NCBI RefSeq assembly: GCF_008831285.2
Contig: NC_045138.2
Coordinates: forward strand, 4,619,205-4,683,204
Source: Nymphaea colorata
Lineage: Eukaryota; Streptophyta; Magnoliopsida; Nymphaeales; Nymphaeaceae
Direction: 5' to 3'
DNA length: 64,000 nt
The notes below the pieces were generated by a model that was given only the letters and a program-made list of their open reading frames with translations, made no database searches and had not been told where the DNA came from. Positions 49,205 to 60,879 of the stretch are shown one piece after another (the first letter of the stretch is position 1; each line of letters opens with the position of its first letter). Made by a program: the position numbers and the translations under genes.

Positions 49205-50130
49205 TCGTTTCTTTGAAAAAACATAAAACAAAAAAAAAAGGTGTTTTGCATGTTTTTACATGTTTTTTGACTTTTTTTTTTAATAACAAACTGATTGTTT
49301 CCATTTTCTTATTTTTGTTTCTTGATGTTATATTTTTTTATGTTATCTTATTACTTTCTCACTCATTGGTTTTTTTCATAAATTTTAAAGATTTTTAATT
49401 TTTTTAAAGCATTACCACATTTTCAAGCTCCCTGTAAAAAACTATAGTTTAAAATGCAAAAATAATATGTGACTTTCGTCTAAACATTATAGCATACATA
49501 CATATGATTTAACTAGTGATTTGGCACCTTTTTTCCTTTTTTTTTAGTAATCAAATCTGAATCTGAATTCAATTAGATTAAACCCAGCATGAAGTTAGAA
49601 ATCCAACTCATTTGAATCCCTAGACTCCTTATATATGAGCATATCATGATCAGGGTATTGCATTAGCTAAGTTGGTACTTGCATTTGAACGTGTGCTGCA
49701 TAAGAACCTGTGCTGCAAGTGAGCTAATACATTGCTCTTCCACCGAGCTTGTCACCCATGCCATTCTAACCAAAAACCAACCATTGGCCCGTTTCCTATG
49801 GTGCTGACACCCATGCCACTCGAATCAGCAACCAGCCTATTGACCCAAAACAGGGTGGGAAACCCGTTTAGCGAAATCTGAATTTGATTGCCAATCCGCA
49901 ACCATCTGGCAGCTATAGAAAATGAAAGCAAGAAGACCAGATGTGAAAAGAAGGTCATCTTGTTGTTTCTTCAACAATTTCAGATTTCTGGTGAACCTCT
50001 CAGTAGCATTCCAAACCAGATGAAGTTCTGAACATCCGTCTTGAGAAAAAGAAATCAACTTTTTTTATCAATACTCCAGAAGTACCCTTCAGATAAAATC
50101 CTGGAAACTAATTTTTTCAAAGGCTATTAA
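49205..50130. other. AT-rich DNA, no gene recognised
   Basis: T- and A-rich tracts at 49205-49420 and unremarkable sequence to 50130. The minus frames around 49752-50058 have no domain. Confidence 0.45.
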
Positions 50131-50522
50131 TAGGGATGTACAATGAGCAAGCCGAGCTCGAGCTGGACCGGCTCAAACTCAACGCGACTCATATATAGCT
50201 CGACTTGAGCTTGACTTTTTTAACTGAGTTCAAGCTTGAGCTCAACTTGCTTACGCTAGTGTTTCTTAATATATATTTTATGCTTAAAATTTTCACAATT
50301 TTTTTAAGCCATTTTATGTTTTTGAAATTACAAAAATAAGTATTAGTGTTAAGCATGTTTAATTGAGTCGAGTTCATCCAACTCGAACTCGATGCGTTTA
50401 CAAACTTGAGTTATCATTTAAGCTCGAACTTGACTAGTTTATCATACGAGTCAAGTTCGAGTCAAGCTTAATGAGCCAGTTCGAATGGAGCCCGAGTTGG
50501 CTTGACTTGAGGAACATTCCTA
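50131..50522. mobile_element. hAT-like MITE related to the 36304 element
   Basis: The left end TAGGGATGTACAATGAGCAA with GCCGAGCTCGAGCT and the right end, complement of TAGGAATGTTCCTCAAGTCA, form terminal inverted repeats of the same TAGGGNTG...GAGC type as the 36304-40277 element. The interior alternates GAGCTCGA/TCAAGCTTGA phrases. Target duplications were not evident, so the exact edges are uncertain. Confidence 0.55.
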
Positions 50523-50788
50523 GCAGTTCCTTTTTATAGTTTATAGTTCATGGTGAGACCACTCAAGGGTAGTTGACCTGCCCCAACTATTTTAACTTCT
50601 TTAATTTCTGGTACCCATTTGTGTAGTTGCTTATGCATGTTCATGATGATTACAAGACACAAATAAAGAAGCCAACTTTCGTACAGCAGATGATTTTAAA
50701 CTTCTAAACGACATGATATTTGAAAAATATAGTGTTATTATACATAAAAGTAACTACTCACTTCTGTCATTTTTTATCTTTGTAGTTT

Positions 50789-50789
<1 letters not shown>

Positions 50790-50844
<55 letters not shown>
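50790..50844. repeat. (AT)n microsatellite
   Basis: An uninterrupted alternating AT run of about 54 bp, in AT-rich intergenic DNA. Confidence 0.95.
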
Positions 50845-50846
<2 letters not shown>

Positions 50847-51528
50847 CAAATTCTTCGTCAACCAGTTAAAAGAATGAAATGGCTTCATGACAATACTAAG
50901 AAATGTAAATATCATTATGGAAGAAGTTGATAGTTGGAATAATAATATCGTCAATTCGACAAAGTGTACCCCACCTTTAATTGTCTTTTGGGAACATGCT
51001 ACCATCTCCGACCAAACCAACTATGCTACGCCCCTTGAAAGGAAACACATGCAATTGATTTTTTTTTTCATATTAGATCCTCAAACCAGGTTTATGGACT
51101 CATATGGTTACTAATTTGTACCTATTTTTACTTTTGTATTAGAATTATAATAGGGGTATGAATGATTATGTAGCTAGAAAACAAAAAATCTTCAAGAAAC
51201 GATGAATTGGTGCTGAGCATGCGGGTCCCTTGGTCATTATTTGGGTCAGACTAATTTTCAAACTAATTAACTTACATGAGCATTAACATCTCTAACCTTT
51301 GAATGATTCAATTACTTCCCTCACTGAATGCACGGTACTGTTGGCATTCAATTAGAAGAAAGACCTACTTCGTAGTCAAAGAGTCAATAGAGGTTGCTGT
51401 AAACGATCTAATGTGAAAAAGGATCCTCTAAACTAAGTTGCTTTGGCACTATTCAGTACATTACTGGGCATAGCTCGTTATTATATATATGTGTTACCTG
51501 ATCATTACGTCACTGATCTTGGTATCCA

Positions 51529-51797
51529 GGAATGTAACGCAACGGTGGAGTTCTACTGGGCGCCTTTCTTGGTGGACTCCAACTCCGACCACCCAAAGAT
51601 GTAGAGCATGTTCGTTTCCTCTTACTGATCGCTTTCTCGCCAGAAACGGCCGAGAATGGCTCCACGGAATACGACGAGATCGAGAGACCGGTGGCATATG
51701 AAAGGGTGCTGAGGACTTGGTCAAAGTGGCCAATGCCAATATCGACGAGAGAAGAACCAAAGTCTTCTTTTGCAGCATGTCTCCTCTCCATGGAAAT
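51529..51797 (+). pseudogene. TBL (DUF231/PC-esterase) exon relic, right arm
   Basis: After a TATCCAG acceptor-like site the plus strand reads ECNATVEFYWAPFLVDSNSD then a stop. Later it reads GSTEYDEIERPVAYERVLRT and WSKW, and after a frame change NANIDERRTKVFFCSMSPLH. These are three consecutive conserved blocks of plant TRICHOME BIREFRINGENCE-LIKE proteins, Golgi polysaccharide (for example xylan) O-acetyltransferases. The ~40-residue part normally between the first two blocks (including an IWWMN-type motif) is missing, and there is at least one frameshift. Base composition is clearly less AT-rich than the flanks. A shorter inverted remnant survives at 14500-14554. Confidence 0.8.
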
Positions 51798-52912
51798 CTC
51801 TTTTGTTTTTTTTTTACCATATCTAATGTGAGAGTTGGTTCTGTCCGAGACCTACCAAATAAAGTGTTAGAAAATATTTTTACATGGACAACTAACGATG
51901 TCAATTTGAATCAGATAATCGATTGAATATAGAAAAAATTTAATATTTCATTAAGAAATTGGAATAAAAAATCCAATCAGATATGGATATGGATTTGGAT
52001 CGGATTCATTTTTAGACAAATATCTTGTATTTAATGCCATTATATTTTGAAAATTGATAAAATCCCGTTCAAAATCGGAATTCGGATTTGAATATGAATC
52101 TAAAAATCAGATTCATATTCAGATTCGAATTCGAATATGACTTTTCTTTATTTGTATCCGAATCTGAACTTGAATCTGAATATATGAATGTCCGAAATAG
52201 CATATATGATTAAGGATATATTGGATTTAAATCCCATCCTTTGACATCCTTAGGGACCTTTTTTATAAGGAACAAAATATATATATCTTTTTTAGTTTTA
52301 AAGGGCCATTCTGATGACACCATGTTCCACACAAATTGTGCAAAGGCTTTATGAAAACCTAGGTTTTCTAATGAGTTTTCAAAATTTGTTTATTTGTTTG
52401 GGTGGTACACCCAAAATCTAGTTTTATATGAATTTTAACCTAATGGGGATCAGCTTTTCTACTCTATTTTACAAAACTAGGTTTTGAGCGTGTAAATACT
52501 CCAAAAAAACTGGTTTTGAAGTGTCATTTAAATTCTCTCCAACATATAACATCTTATTTTTCAAAAATCTTAGGGGGGGCCTTTGCTTTGCCCCTGTCCA
52601 TAAGCACTTCTCTGATTTATTATTGTAAGACTTACGTTGCAAATTAAAACTACTTGTTACAGTGTTGCTAAACCAAATCAAATATGCTAAAAAGTGTTGG
52701 AGGCCTAAGCGCTCAATTTTTTACTCCTGATGGTTTCATAAATTTGTTTAAAGAATGAAGCAGACTCCTAAAATATTGTATTACAATCTTTTACAAAAAT
52801 ACACTAACTTTAGAACAAATTGTAACAAACTGTTTTTGTCGCAAGAACCTAACATATTCTTGAAAACTAATTTGTAAAGAACCTTGGCCCGGTAGAAGGG
52901 GCACAGCCCGCA

Positions 52913-53248
52913 TTGCCGGTAACTTTTCCCCTAAATAATAATGCTGGATGTTGTAGGAGGATGGACTGGTTCAACCCGAACGGAATAAAGTGTTCGTTGG
53001 AGACCATGCCGATCCCGAAGAACATCTCACACTTGCCGGCGACTATTAGTGCTGGCGACGAACGTGACCTCCTCGATGAAGGTTTGACGACCTTGTCTGA
53101 GTACCAGAAAGACGCACATACATCCGTTTACACCATCCGGCAAGGCAAGCTTCTGAACCCCGAGCAGAAGGCCAACCCCGAGACTTACGCTGACTGTATA
53201 TCCATTGGTGCCTGCGCTGGCTGCCCAACAGTTGGAATGAGTTCTTGA
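52913..53248 (+). CDS. Unidentified 111-codon ORF in relatively GC-rich DNA
   Basis: The ORF reads from MPVTFPLNNNAGCCRRMDW to a C-terminus rich in small residues and cysteine (SIGACAGCPTVGMSS). It has six cysteines, no membrane segment and no clear signal peptide. DNA here is visibly GC-richer than its AT-rich surroundings and the frame ends cleanly at TGA, both suggesting real coding or a recent gene-derived piece. It sits in a stretch found in the right arm only. An alternative is the last exon of a gene whose upstream exons are lost. I do not recognise the family and the start is uncertain. Confidence 0.4.
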   Translation: MPVTFPLNNNAGCCRRMDWFNPNGIKCSLETMPIPKNISHLPATISAGDERDLLDEGLTTLSEYQKDAHTSVYTIRQGKLLNPEQKANPETYADCISIGACAGCPTVGMSS

Positions 53249-53740
53249 ACGAGTTTTGTTTTTTCTCCTTATTTATTAGTGTAATATGGTTTGTCTCCTT
53301 TGTCCAGCTAAGGTAAAAGGCAGCATGCAAGTAGGGGCTATCTATATTTTCTCTGTGTCTCACCAGTCGTATTTCTATGCTTTATTCATTTGATTAATGG
53401 AAAACTTCTATTGCTCAGTGTTATTATTGAGAATGATAAGTAAAATGATGGTGACGGTGAGCTTGTTTAAGATGTTTGGCTGTTTATTTTTTATAATCTA
53501 AAAACAGAAAGAGAGAGACAAGAACATCTAATAAGGGCACATAGCACCTTCCAAGATTTGAACTACCAACACAGCTACAATATGACATTCAACCTGACCG
53601 GATGCACTACTTATCATGAAAAGTAGTTAAAGTGCATGGCCCAAGTTAGGGCCAGACATGAGACTATGTGACATGACCCATAAGAACAAAAAGATGGACC
53701 ATACTTTTTACATATAAATTTGTCTTTTATTCAAAATGTA

Positions 53741-53786
<46 letters not shown>

Positions 53787-53853
53787 GAGATCGCTTTCGA
53801 TCAACAACTGACTAACTTAATAACCAAACCCGTATAAAGTTTTCCAAAAAATA

Positions 53854-53904
<51 letters not shown>
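53741..53904. repeat. (AC)n-(AT)n and (AT)n microsatellites
   Basis: An AC run at 53741-53766 passes straight into AT to about 53786. A second AT run spans about 53859-53904. The first corresponds to the TA/TG tract at 13860-13893 in the left arm, inverted. It marks one boundary of the extra 1.2 kb in the right arm. Confidence 0.9.
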
Positions 53905-53908
<4 letters not shown>

Positions 53909-54940
53909 TCCACCAAATCAACTAACCTACGTATGACATAAAAATAAATGTCAGTAAGATGTTAGTAAAAGTTGAATATGAAGAAAATACATTTCACAAT
54001 TGATTTAAAATCAATTGCATTGGGTGAATTCTCATAAGTCACTTGATTCCTTCAAATTTAAACTATTTGATATAAATCTGATATGACATGTTTTTGATTG
54101 ATATGCCAAAACATCTATGGTAAAACTGATAATTCATGAAACTAAGGATCTTACGTTGGATCCTAAAATCCTTACATCACCTCTTTTTAGGATTGAGAAA
54201 ATGTCAAATTTAAGATAAGTCCATGATTATTAAACCCTGAGGATTTTAGATCAAGTGCAAACAAATGTCCTCTAAGCACTTAATACGTCCCCAAGAACAA
54301 CATGCAAACATGGACAACTCGGAACTACATAGACTAGAAGAAAATCTGGGTGAAGTAACCATTTAAATCCCCAACCAGATAAGCCTGTTTGACCAACCTC
54401 AACTAAGTCCACCAACGCAAACCCGATGACTGCTAGACATAGTAGGCCACCACAGACCCGACTACGCACCATAAACTTGGTAGAAATGGACTGGCCACCT
54501 GAGTTGCCTAGATTGATCAAGGCCATCACTAAGTCTGAGCTAAGTTGAGTCTTCATCCATTACCAACTACATTTAGTGTTTAATCTCAATTAACATACCG
54601 TTAATCTCAAGTTTATCAATTTCATCACCTAATGTCGCACTTAGGAGTATCAAATTAGAGTGGGCACTTGATTTGACAAAACAAGTATGAAATTTGCTGA
54701 GTTTGTTCAAGTCAAGGCATCAATGCAGCAGGATCTTATTTCTAATTATAGCACTCAACATACCAGTCAATTTTTGAACACTAAGGCAGTTGAATTCCAT
54801 GTATTCTGATCTGGAAATTCAAAAAATATTACTGTGCTTCTTCAGGTAGGTTGGGTCAAATTAATAAGAGATAAAGTGCTTCATTGTTTCCACTTTGTGT
54901 ACTGTTTGTGTACTACATGCATGTTATTTGTCTGATGAAC

Positions 54941-55222
54941 AAAAACTTCTGTTTGACAATAAGTGAAGTTCTTTATGGAGCATTTGGTAACCTCGGATAT
55001 GAGATCACTGGAATCTCAAATTCATGAATTTAAGGACAGATCTCAGCCCATTCAACCTCAAATCCGATGTTTTTGCCATAAGTGTATGGGAAACAAATCC
55101 TCTTTCTTCACATAGAAGTAAAATCCAGTGTTTGTTTCTGCTGTGCATCCCACGTAAAAGGGATCTTAGCCAGATCAGCTTTGGAATTGAAATCTGAAGT
55201 TAATTGTCAAACACACTCTTAG
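54941..55222. mobile_element. MITE-like element, right-arm copy
   Basis: Inverted counterpart of 12872-13152, with CTGTTTGACAATAAGTG on the left and AATTGTCAAACACACTC on the right. Shared position in both arms dates the insertion before the arm duplication. Confidence 0.55.
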
Positions 55223-57789
55223 TGTCTGAAGACGAAAAACGTGAACCAAAGGAACTAGGTGCTAGATATGTATAAAATATCGAACCATGCATGTGTGGAG
55301 GTTGGCATCCCTTGTACACTTGGACAGAGTTTGGGTTTAGATTTTGGGCTTGGCTCGGGCTAGTGGGCTGTTGGCTGTTTTAATTTTCATTGAACTTTTT
55401 GTAATTGTTTAGGCAAATTGAACCTTTAATGGGTTCCTTGCATTGCATTGGTAGTATGCATTGCTGACACCCATGTGAAGCTTTACTACTTTGTGAAGAG
55501 CAAACCCAAAGTAGAATATACCTTCTTTATTCAAACTGGCCGGACCTTTGATATGCATTCTCTGGTGCCTTGTTTTTTTATCGCACTTTTGAAAGGAAAT
55601 CTTTATATGTCTGTGAATTTTATATGTGTCGTTTTCCTTAAAATGGAGGTTTATGCCGTGTGAGAATTTCTATTCCCATAAATTGATCCTTCGCCCATTG
55701 ATTTAAATCAACAATTATGAATATATGATGTGAATCTCAAATTTTTTAAATAAATAATTTTGAATTCTTGTTATAATCAAATATCTATATTTGAAATTTA
55801 AAATATCAAATATGATCTCTTGGATTTTTCAAGTATGTCTTGGAGGTGAAAATGGAGAGTGTTATGCAAATGATTTAACGTTATAAAAAAAAATCTTCTC
55901 AATAAAAGAAACATTATTATTGTTAAAGATAATGTGGCGACTTATAAGAGAACAACATCTATAAAAGCAAAGATGTAATACAAATAATAATAACATTGTT
56001 ATCAGCGAGCGTGTTCATCCACCTGAATTTGCAAAAAAAATCAAGTTTCTTGACCTTATTGTAAACTGAGAGTATAAATATCAAATCTAACAATATTGAT
56101 GTTACTCAAAGCAACTAAAATTTTTGCTCAACAAAAGAAATGTTATTATTGTTGATGATAATTTTGCAACCTGTAAGGAAATGATATCTATAAAAATAAA
56201 GAAACCAACAAATATAATAATTGCATCACTATCAACAAAGAAATTCGGCGATGCACAATTGTAATAAAAATCAAAGATATCCCTAGAGATATTGTAAACA
56301 GAGAGTATAAATATCAAATCAAACACTATGATCCTAAAGGCCATTGGTGGCCTTCCTTGGTGGAAAACCATGTTAAATCTCATGCTTTCATTACAAAACC
56401 TCTCCCAATTTTTCTTCAGGCAGTCCGACTTAGAGTGAAGGACCCTTCTCTCTCTATCTAGCTATCCAACCGGACGATTACCTCCAAATTGAGCTATCCT
56501 TTCTTCTTCTATCTTATAGTGGCGGTCCAGGAGTTGCGCATCCAGTAGTTTCTAAGGGCGTCGTAATGATCGATACTAGAGGTATTCCTGTTCTCAGATA
56601 TTGTGCACCACTTGTTTTTTAAATTGCATCATTAAAGTTCTTTGAAGAACTAGACGATTTCTTTTGGGTATTATCTTATCTTCTGGTTTCTAGAGTCATC
56701 ATGGCAAATAAAACTGTTTAGAGTTCAGCAGCAGTATTTATACTTTGCATTTGCAAATCTTTCTCTTTCTTTTTCCTTGTTAAGCACATAAGTATTGCAT
56801 ATGCTGAGAGGGGTGAAGCGTGGGAAGGAGGAGCATATGCGACGCTATTGGAATTGGTTGCACAACAGATGTTCTCTTCATATATACTTATGTTTCTAAA
56901 AATTTTAGTTGATGGATTTACCTTAGAGATCACATTTCCAATAGATAATACAGTAACTTCAAGTCGATCCTTACAAAATTATGAGAGCCTCACCGACCCA
57001 AAGCAAGATTTAGTTATTAAATAACACTTCAATTTTTATATGCCTCCTTAACCTTAAAACATCTGGATGGTATGTGTTAGCTTGACTTTCAGATGAAGTT
57101 GAAAGTGATCCTGATCTGGTTTAGTGCTTTTGTCCATGTCTAGTGCACCAGGTTCGATTCTGGGCTTTTTTGGAATCGGACTGAATCAGACGCATTTGCA
57201 ACCAAACTTTGACGTGCTTTAGTTGGTGGAATCCTTTTATTTTTCATATGTCCTCATTCATGGGATTTCAAATTCAAACTTTCTTTCACGTAGCACCATC
57301 TATGTACTTTAAATGAATCTTTTTTTTCGATTTTTTCTTTACCAAAAGGTTAGTTTTGATTGGGTGAAGCATAGTTAGTTGATCAGCAGAGCGACGAAAA
57401 TCTAGTTGTCAATTCGATCCCATGGAGACTACTCATCTGAATTGTAAACAGTAAATGTAGATATTTTAGTTGATATTTCACTCCAAGTTCAATGCTGCCG
57501 TGTGCCAAATGTTAAAATTTAAGAATTTGTTGTTAAAAATAATTATCAGATATGTATTACCCATGATTTATGATGCAGTGACCGTTTATAGTGACTTTAA
57601 TAACGATTTATTTTAAGTTTTATCCTTCCGGCAACTACATGGCATACAACCACCTCCAACGCCGGTCTACTTCCAAGGGTCCATTGTGATTTTGGTCTAC
57701 AGTGTGCCTTGCAACTTGTTTGCAAACATTCTGTTTGCAAACATTCTGTTCTCACGACTGCACTACATTCTGTTCCTACTCTTATGTGT

Positions 57790-59450
57790 TCATACAAAAG
57801 GTTGTATTTTTTTTTCAAGTTATAGGCAAAAGGTAAGTCATAAAATGGCAAGGTCCAAAAAAAGACTGTCCAACACAAGCAAACTTATGTGTGCAATGAA
57901 TTTTACATATTTAAAATCAAAGAAAATACACATACATATATCGATGCAACCCTGCCAGCCCACCGGCGACTTCAGATGGGAGCTGCCGGATCTCCCTTGT
58001 CGGCGTCTCATAAAAGGCGACCCGGAAATTTACGTCTCTTCATCCTCTTCCTCTTCATCATCAACCGTGGTTGTTGCTGCTGCTTTGTTGCTCATGGCGA
58101 CGCAAAAGTGCTGCGCAGATGAAGATAGGAGATGAAGATTGGAGAACGGGTGCCATTTGCATAGAACCCAACATTGGTATCAAAGCCATACTTGTCGAAT
58201 TACAGTAAGTGAATTTAGACTACTGTGGTGCCTGTGCTTGTGCAGATTATATTACCTGTGAATGCATGTGTCCTCTGTGTATCATGCTGTGTATGCAGTT
58301 ACTGAAAATAAAGCATGCTAGGCTAAAGTGAGTTGAAGCATGAAAGTATTGATTGGGTTTGGAAGTCTTTGTTTTCTATAGTATGTCATTTTTTTTTACT
58401 CTGTGTCTGTGAGAGACCAAGAAAACGACAGTAACCAGAACTTGCTCTGCTCGATAAACAAGAGAATACTAAGAAAAACTAGGAAGAGTAAGGAATTTTA
58501 CATGGAGAAATTAACTCAGCTCCCTCTTCCGCTGGACCTCAAATGACCGATTTCTTTATTCTCAACCTCTCTACTCCAGCCTTCTTCCCCCGCCAACGAG
58601 AGAAAATCGTTCTCCTTCTATGCGGCGCCTTCGGCAGAAGGAGGCTGGAGCAGAGAGGTCGAGAATAAAGAAATCGGTCATTTGGGGTCCAACGGAAGAG
58701 GGAGCAGAGTTAATTTCTCCATGTAAAATTCCTTACTCTTCCTAGTTTTTCTTAGTATTCTCTTGTTTATCGAGCAGAGCAAGTTCTGGTTACTGTCGTT
58801 CTCTCAGTCTCTCACAGACACAGAGTAAAAAAAACTCTCACAGACACAGAGTAAAAAAAATGACATACTATAGTAAACAAAGACTTCCAAACCCATTCAA
58901 TACTTTCATGCTTCAACTCACTTTAGCCATGCTTTATTTTCAGTAACTGCATACACAGCATGACACACGCATGATGCACAGACGACACATGCATTCACAG
59001 TTAATATAATCTGCACAAGCACTACAGTAGTCGAAATTCACTTACCTGGAATTCAACAAGTATGGCTCTGATACCAATGTTGGGTTCTATGCAGCGGAAT
59101 GGCACCCAGAACTATCTTCGTCTGCTATCTTAGTCTGCACAGTTTCACTAGTTGCGTCGCAATGAGCAACAAAGCAGCAGCAACAACCACAGTTGATAAT
59201 GAAGAGGATGAAGAGATGTAAATTTTCGGGTTTCCTTCTATGAGGCGCCGACTAGGGAGATCCGGCAGCTCCCACCTGACGTCGCTGGTGGGCTGGCGGG
59301 GTTGCATTGATGTGTCTGTGTATTTTCTTGATTTTAAATATGTAAAATACATAAGTTTGCTTGCGTTTGACAGTCTCTTTTTGGACCTTGTCCTTTTATG
59401 GATAACTTGAAAAAAAAAGACAACCTCTTGTATGAATCTTTCTAAAAGGG
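57790..59450. mobile_element. Two Copia LTR-plus-leader units fused head to head
   Basis: A plus-oriented LTR (about 57790-58173, ending CCCAACA) is followed by primer site TGGTATCAAAGCC and a leader to about 58600. The reverse complement of the same series then follows: leader about 58640-59060, primer site TGGTATCAGAGCC (complement at about 59060-59078) and LTR to about 59450. The leaders meet in GGAGGCTGGAGCAGAGAGG near 58640 and its complement near 58590. Each half matches the single unit at 34185-35029. Normal elements never place two 5-prime ends facing each other, so this is a rearranged product. The open frame 57686-58135 lies in LTR sequence and is not a gene. Confidence 0.7.
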
Positions 59451-60869
59451 CTACGCTTTTGTGGAAACCATCAAGTAAGGGTCGACAGCTAATTTTGTCA
59501 ACCCTAAAAAAAAAAAAAAGAAAAAAAAAAAAAAAAACTGCATTGTACTTTATCAAGATTACTCATTTTCACCAAATCACATTCTTACTATTTTAACTAA
59601 TGATTTCGTTTCTCAAGTTAAGCTTACTTCAAACATTTACTCATACCTTTCATTAAAACATTGCAAATGGAGGCATGTTTGTTTGAAGCCACAAGCAAAG
59701 GGACCTTGCTTTTAAGTAGATGATGGGTTAGGCTGATCAACCTTACAATATTAGGATGAAAAAAACATGAAAAAAAAAACTAATATTAAATGATAAAAAT
59801 ATTCGTCATCTTTTTCTTGACATTTTCTTCGAAACTAAAAAGTTAGAGTATATATATATATATATATTAATGTGTCCTTGTAAATGAAACTGTTTTCTTT
59901 CAATTTCACGTTCCAAAGTTGGTGGGTTTCGTTTCTAACAAGTTTAAAATTTCCTTGCACGTTTTGGGTTTCCTTTTTTTCTGAATTTGATTGATCAGTT
60001 CTGATCAAGTTTAAGACCATTTTGTAGAGTTTTTGGGGTCTAAGCAGTTGCCCACTGAAACTACTTCATGAGATTTATGGGGCTTAGGCCCTTACCTTTA
60101 TTTAAAGAAAATTGCCTATACAGGGATCTGGGTTTGGTTCTGAAAGCTTGTTTGCGGTTCGGATCTAAGGCTTGTTTTGGATTTAATTTGGATTGTATCT
60201 AGATCTAGAGCTGGCGTTTGGATCTGAATTTGAATTAATGATGGTTTTGGATATAGAACTCGGATTTGGACATGGATCTAAATTTGGAAATTTTTTGGAT
60301 CTATAACTGGGAATTTGACTCTGGATATGGATCTATAGATCTATTTTCGATCTAGTGCCATGATTTGGATGAAGACCTGGACCTAAAACTTGGTTTTGGA
60401 TCCAATGTTTGAATTTGGACATAAATTTAGATCTAAATACTTGGTTTTGGATCTGGAACTAGGATTTTAAGTCTATATGAGTTTTTCAAGTGAATATAGA
60501 TCTGAACTATAAAAAATCTAAATTAGGGTGGAGTTAGGGTCCAGAATATGAAATTAGATCCAAATGAATCACAATACAATCAACGACTAACAAAATTAAG
60601 GAAAATTGAAGCATTTGAGGACCAAGAACCTTAAAATGCATTGTAAATTACTTAGTCATGAAATATTTGAAAAATGTCCAATGTAGAGCCTCGGGCACTG
60701 GTTGTGGGCAGTCAGGCTGGTCTGCGCAGCATGAGTCCTTGTTCTTGTGCTCGAAGTTGGTTCAAGATTTAGCTGCCGCTTTTAAGACTCGAGCAGAGCT
60801 CAAGCTGGCTTCAAGAACAGCCCTTGACCAACACATAATTGGTCCAAATCCCTCAAATATGAAAAAGTA
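59451..60869. other. No gene recognised; TTTGGATCT-rich stretch at 60120-60540
   Basis: Includes an A-rich tract near 59505-59537 and a short TA run near 59850-59868. A block at 60120-60540 has phrases such as TTTGGATCTG, GATCTAGAG and TTGGATTT repeated irregularly. The latter resembles the internal DNA of old LTR elements. The frame 60658-60870 has no domain. Confidence 0.4.
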
Positions 60870-60879
60870 ATTAGGCTTG

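Larger units (their letters stand above)
51640..57792. repeat. Right arm of the large inverted duplication
   Basis: Reverse complement of 10680-14554, with two extra stretches (about 52570-53730 and 53836-54340). It runs from the TBL remnant, through the GATATGGATTTGGAT-rich AT region, the MITE at 54941-55222, the diverged tandem pair at 55900-56330, and the exon-like segment near 56640-56890, to AACATTCTGTT repeats near 57727. The outer edge abuts the Copia LTR at 57790. Confidence 0.8.

Noticed and set aside
57686-58135. A 149-codon plus-strand open frame
   Set aside because: It lies across the arm edge and a Copia LTR; the same LTR sequence in other copies (34640, 59090) does not keep the frame.
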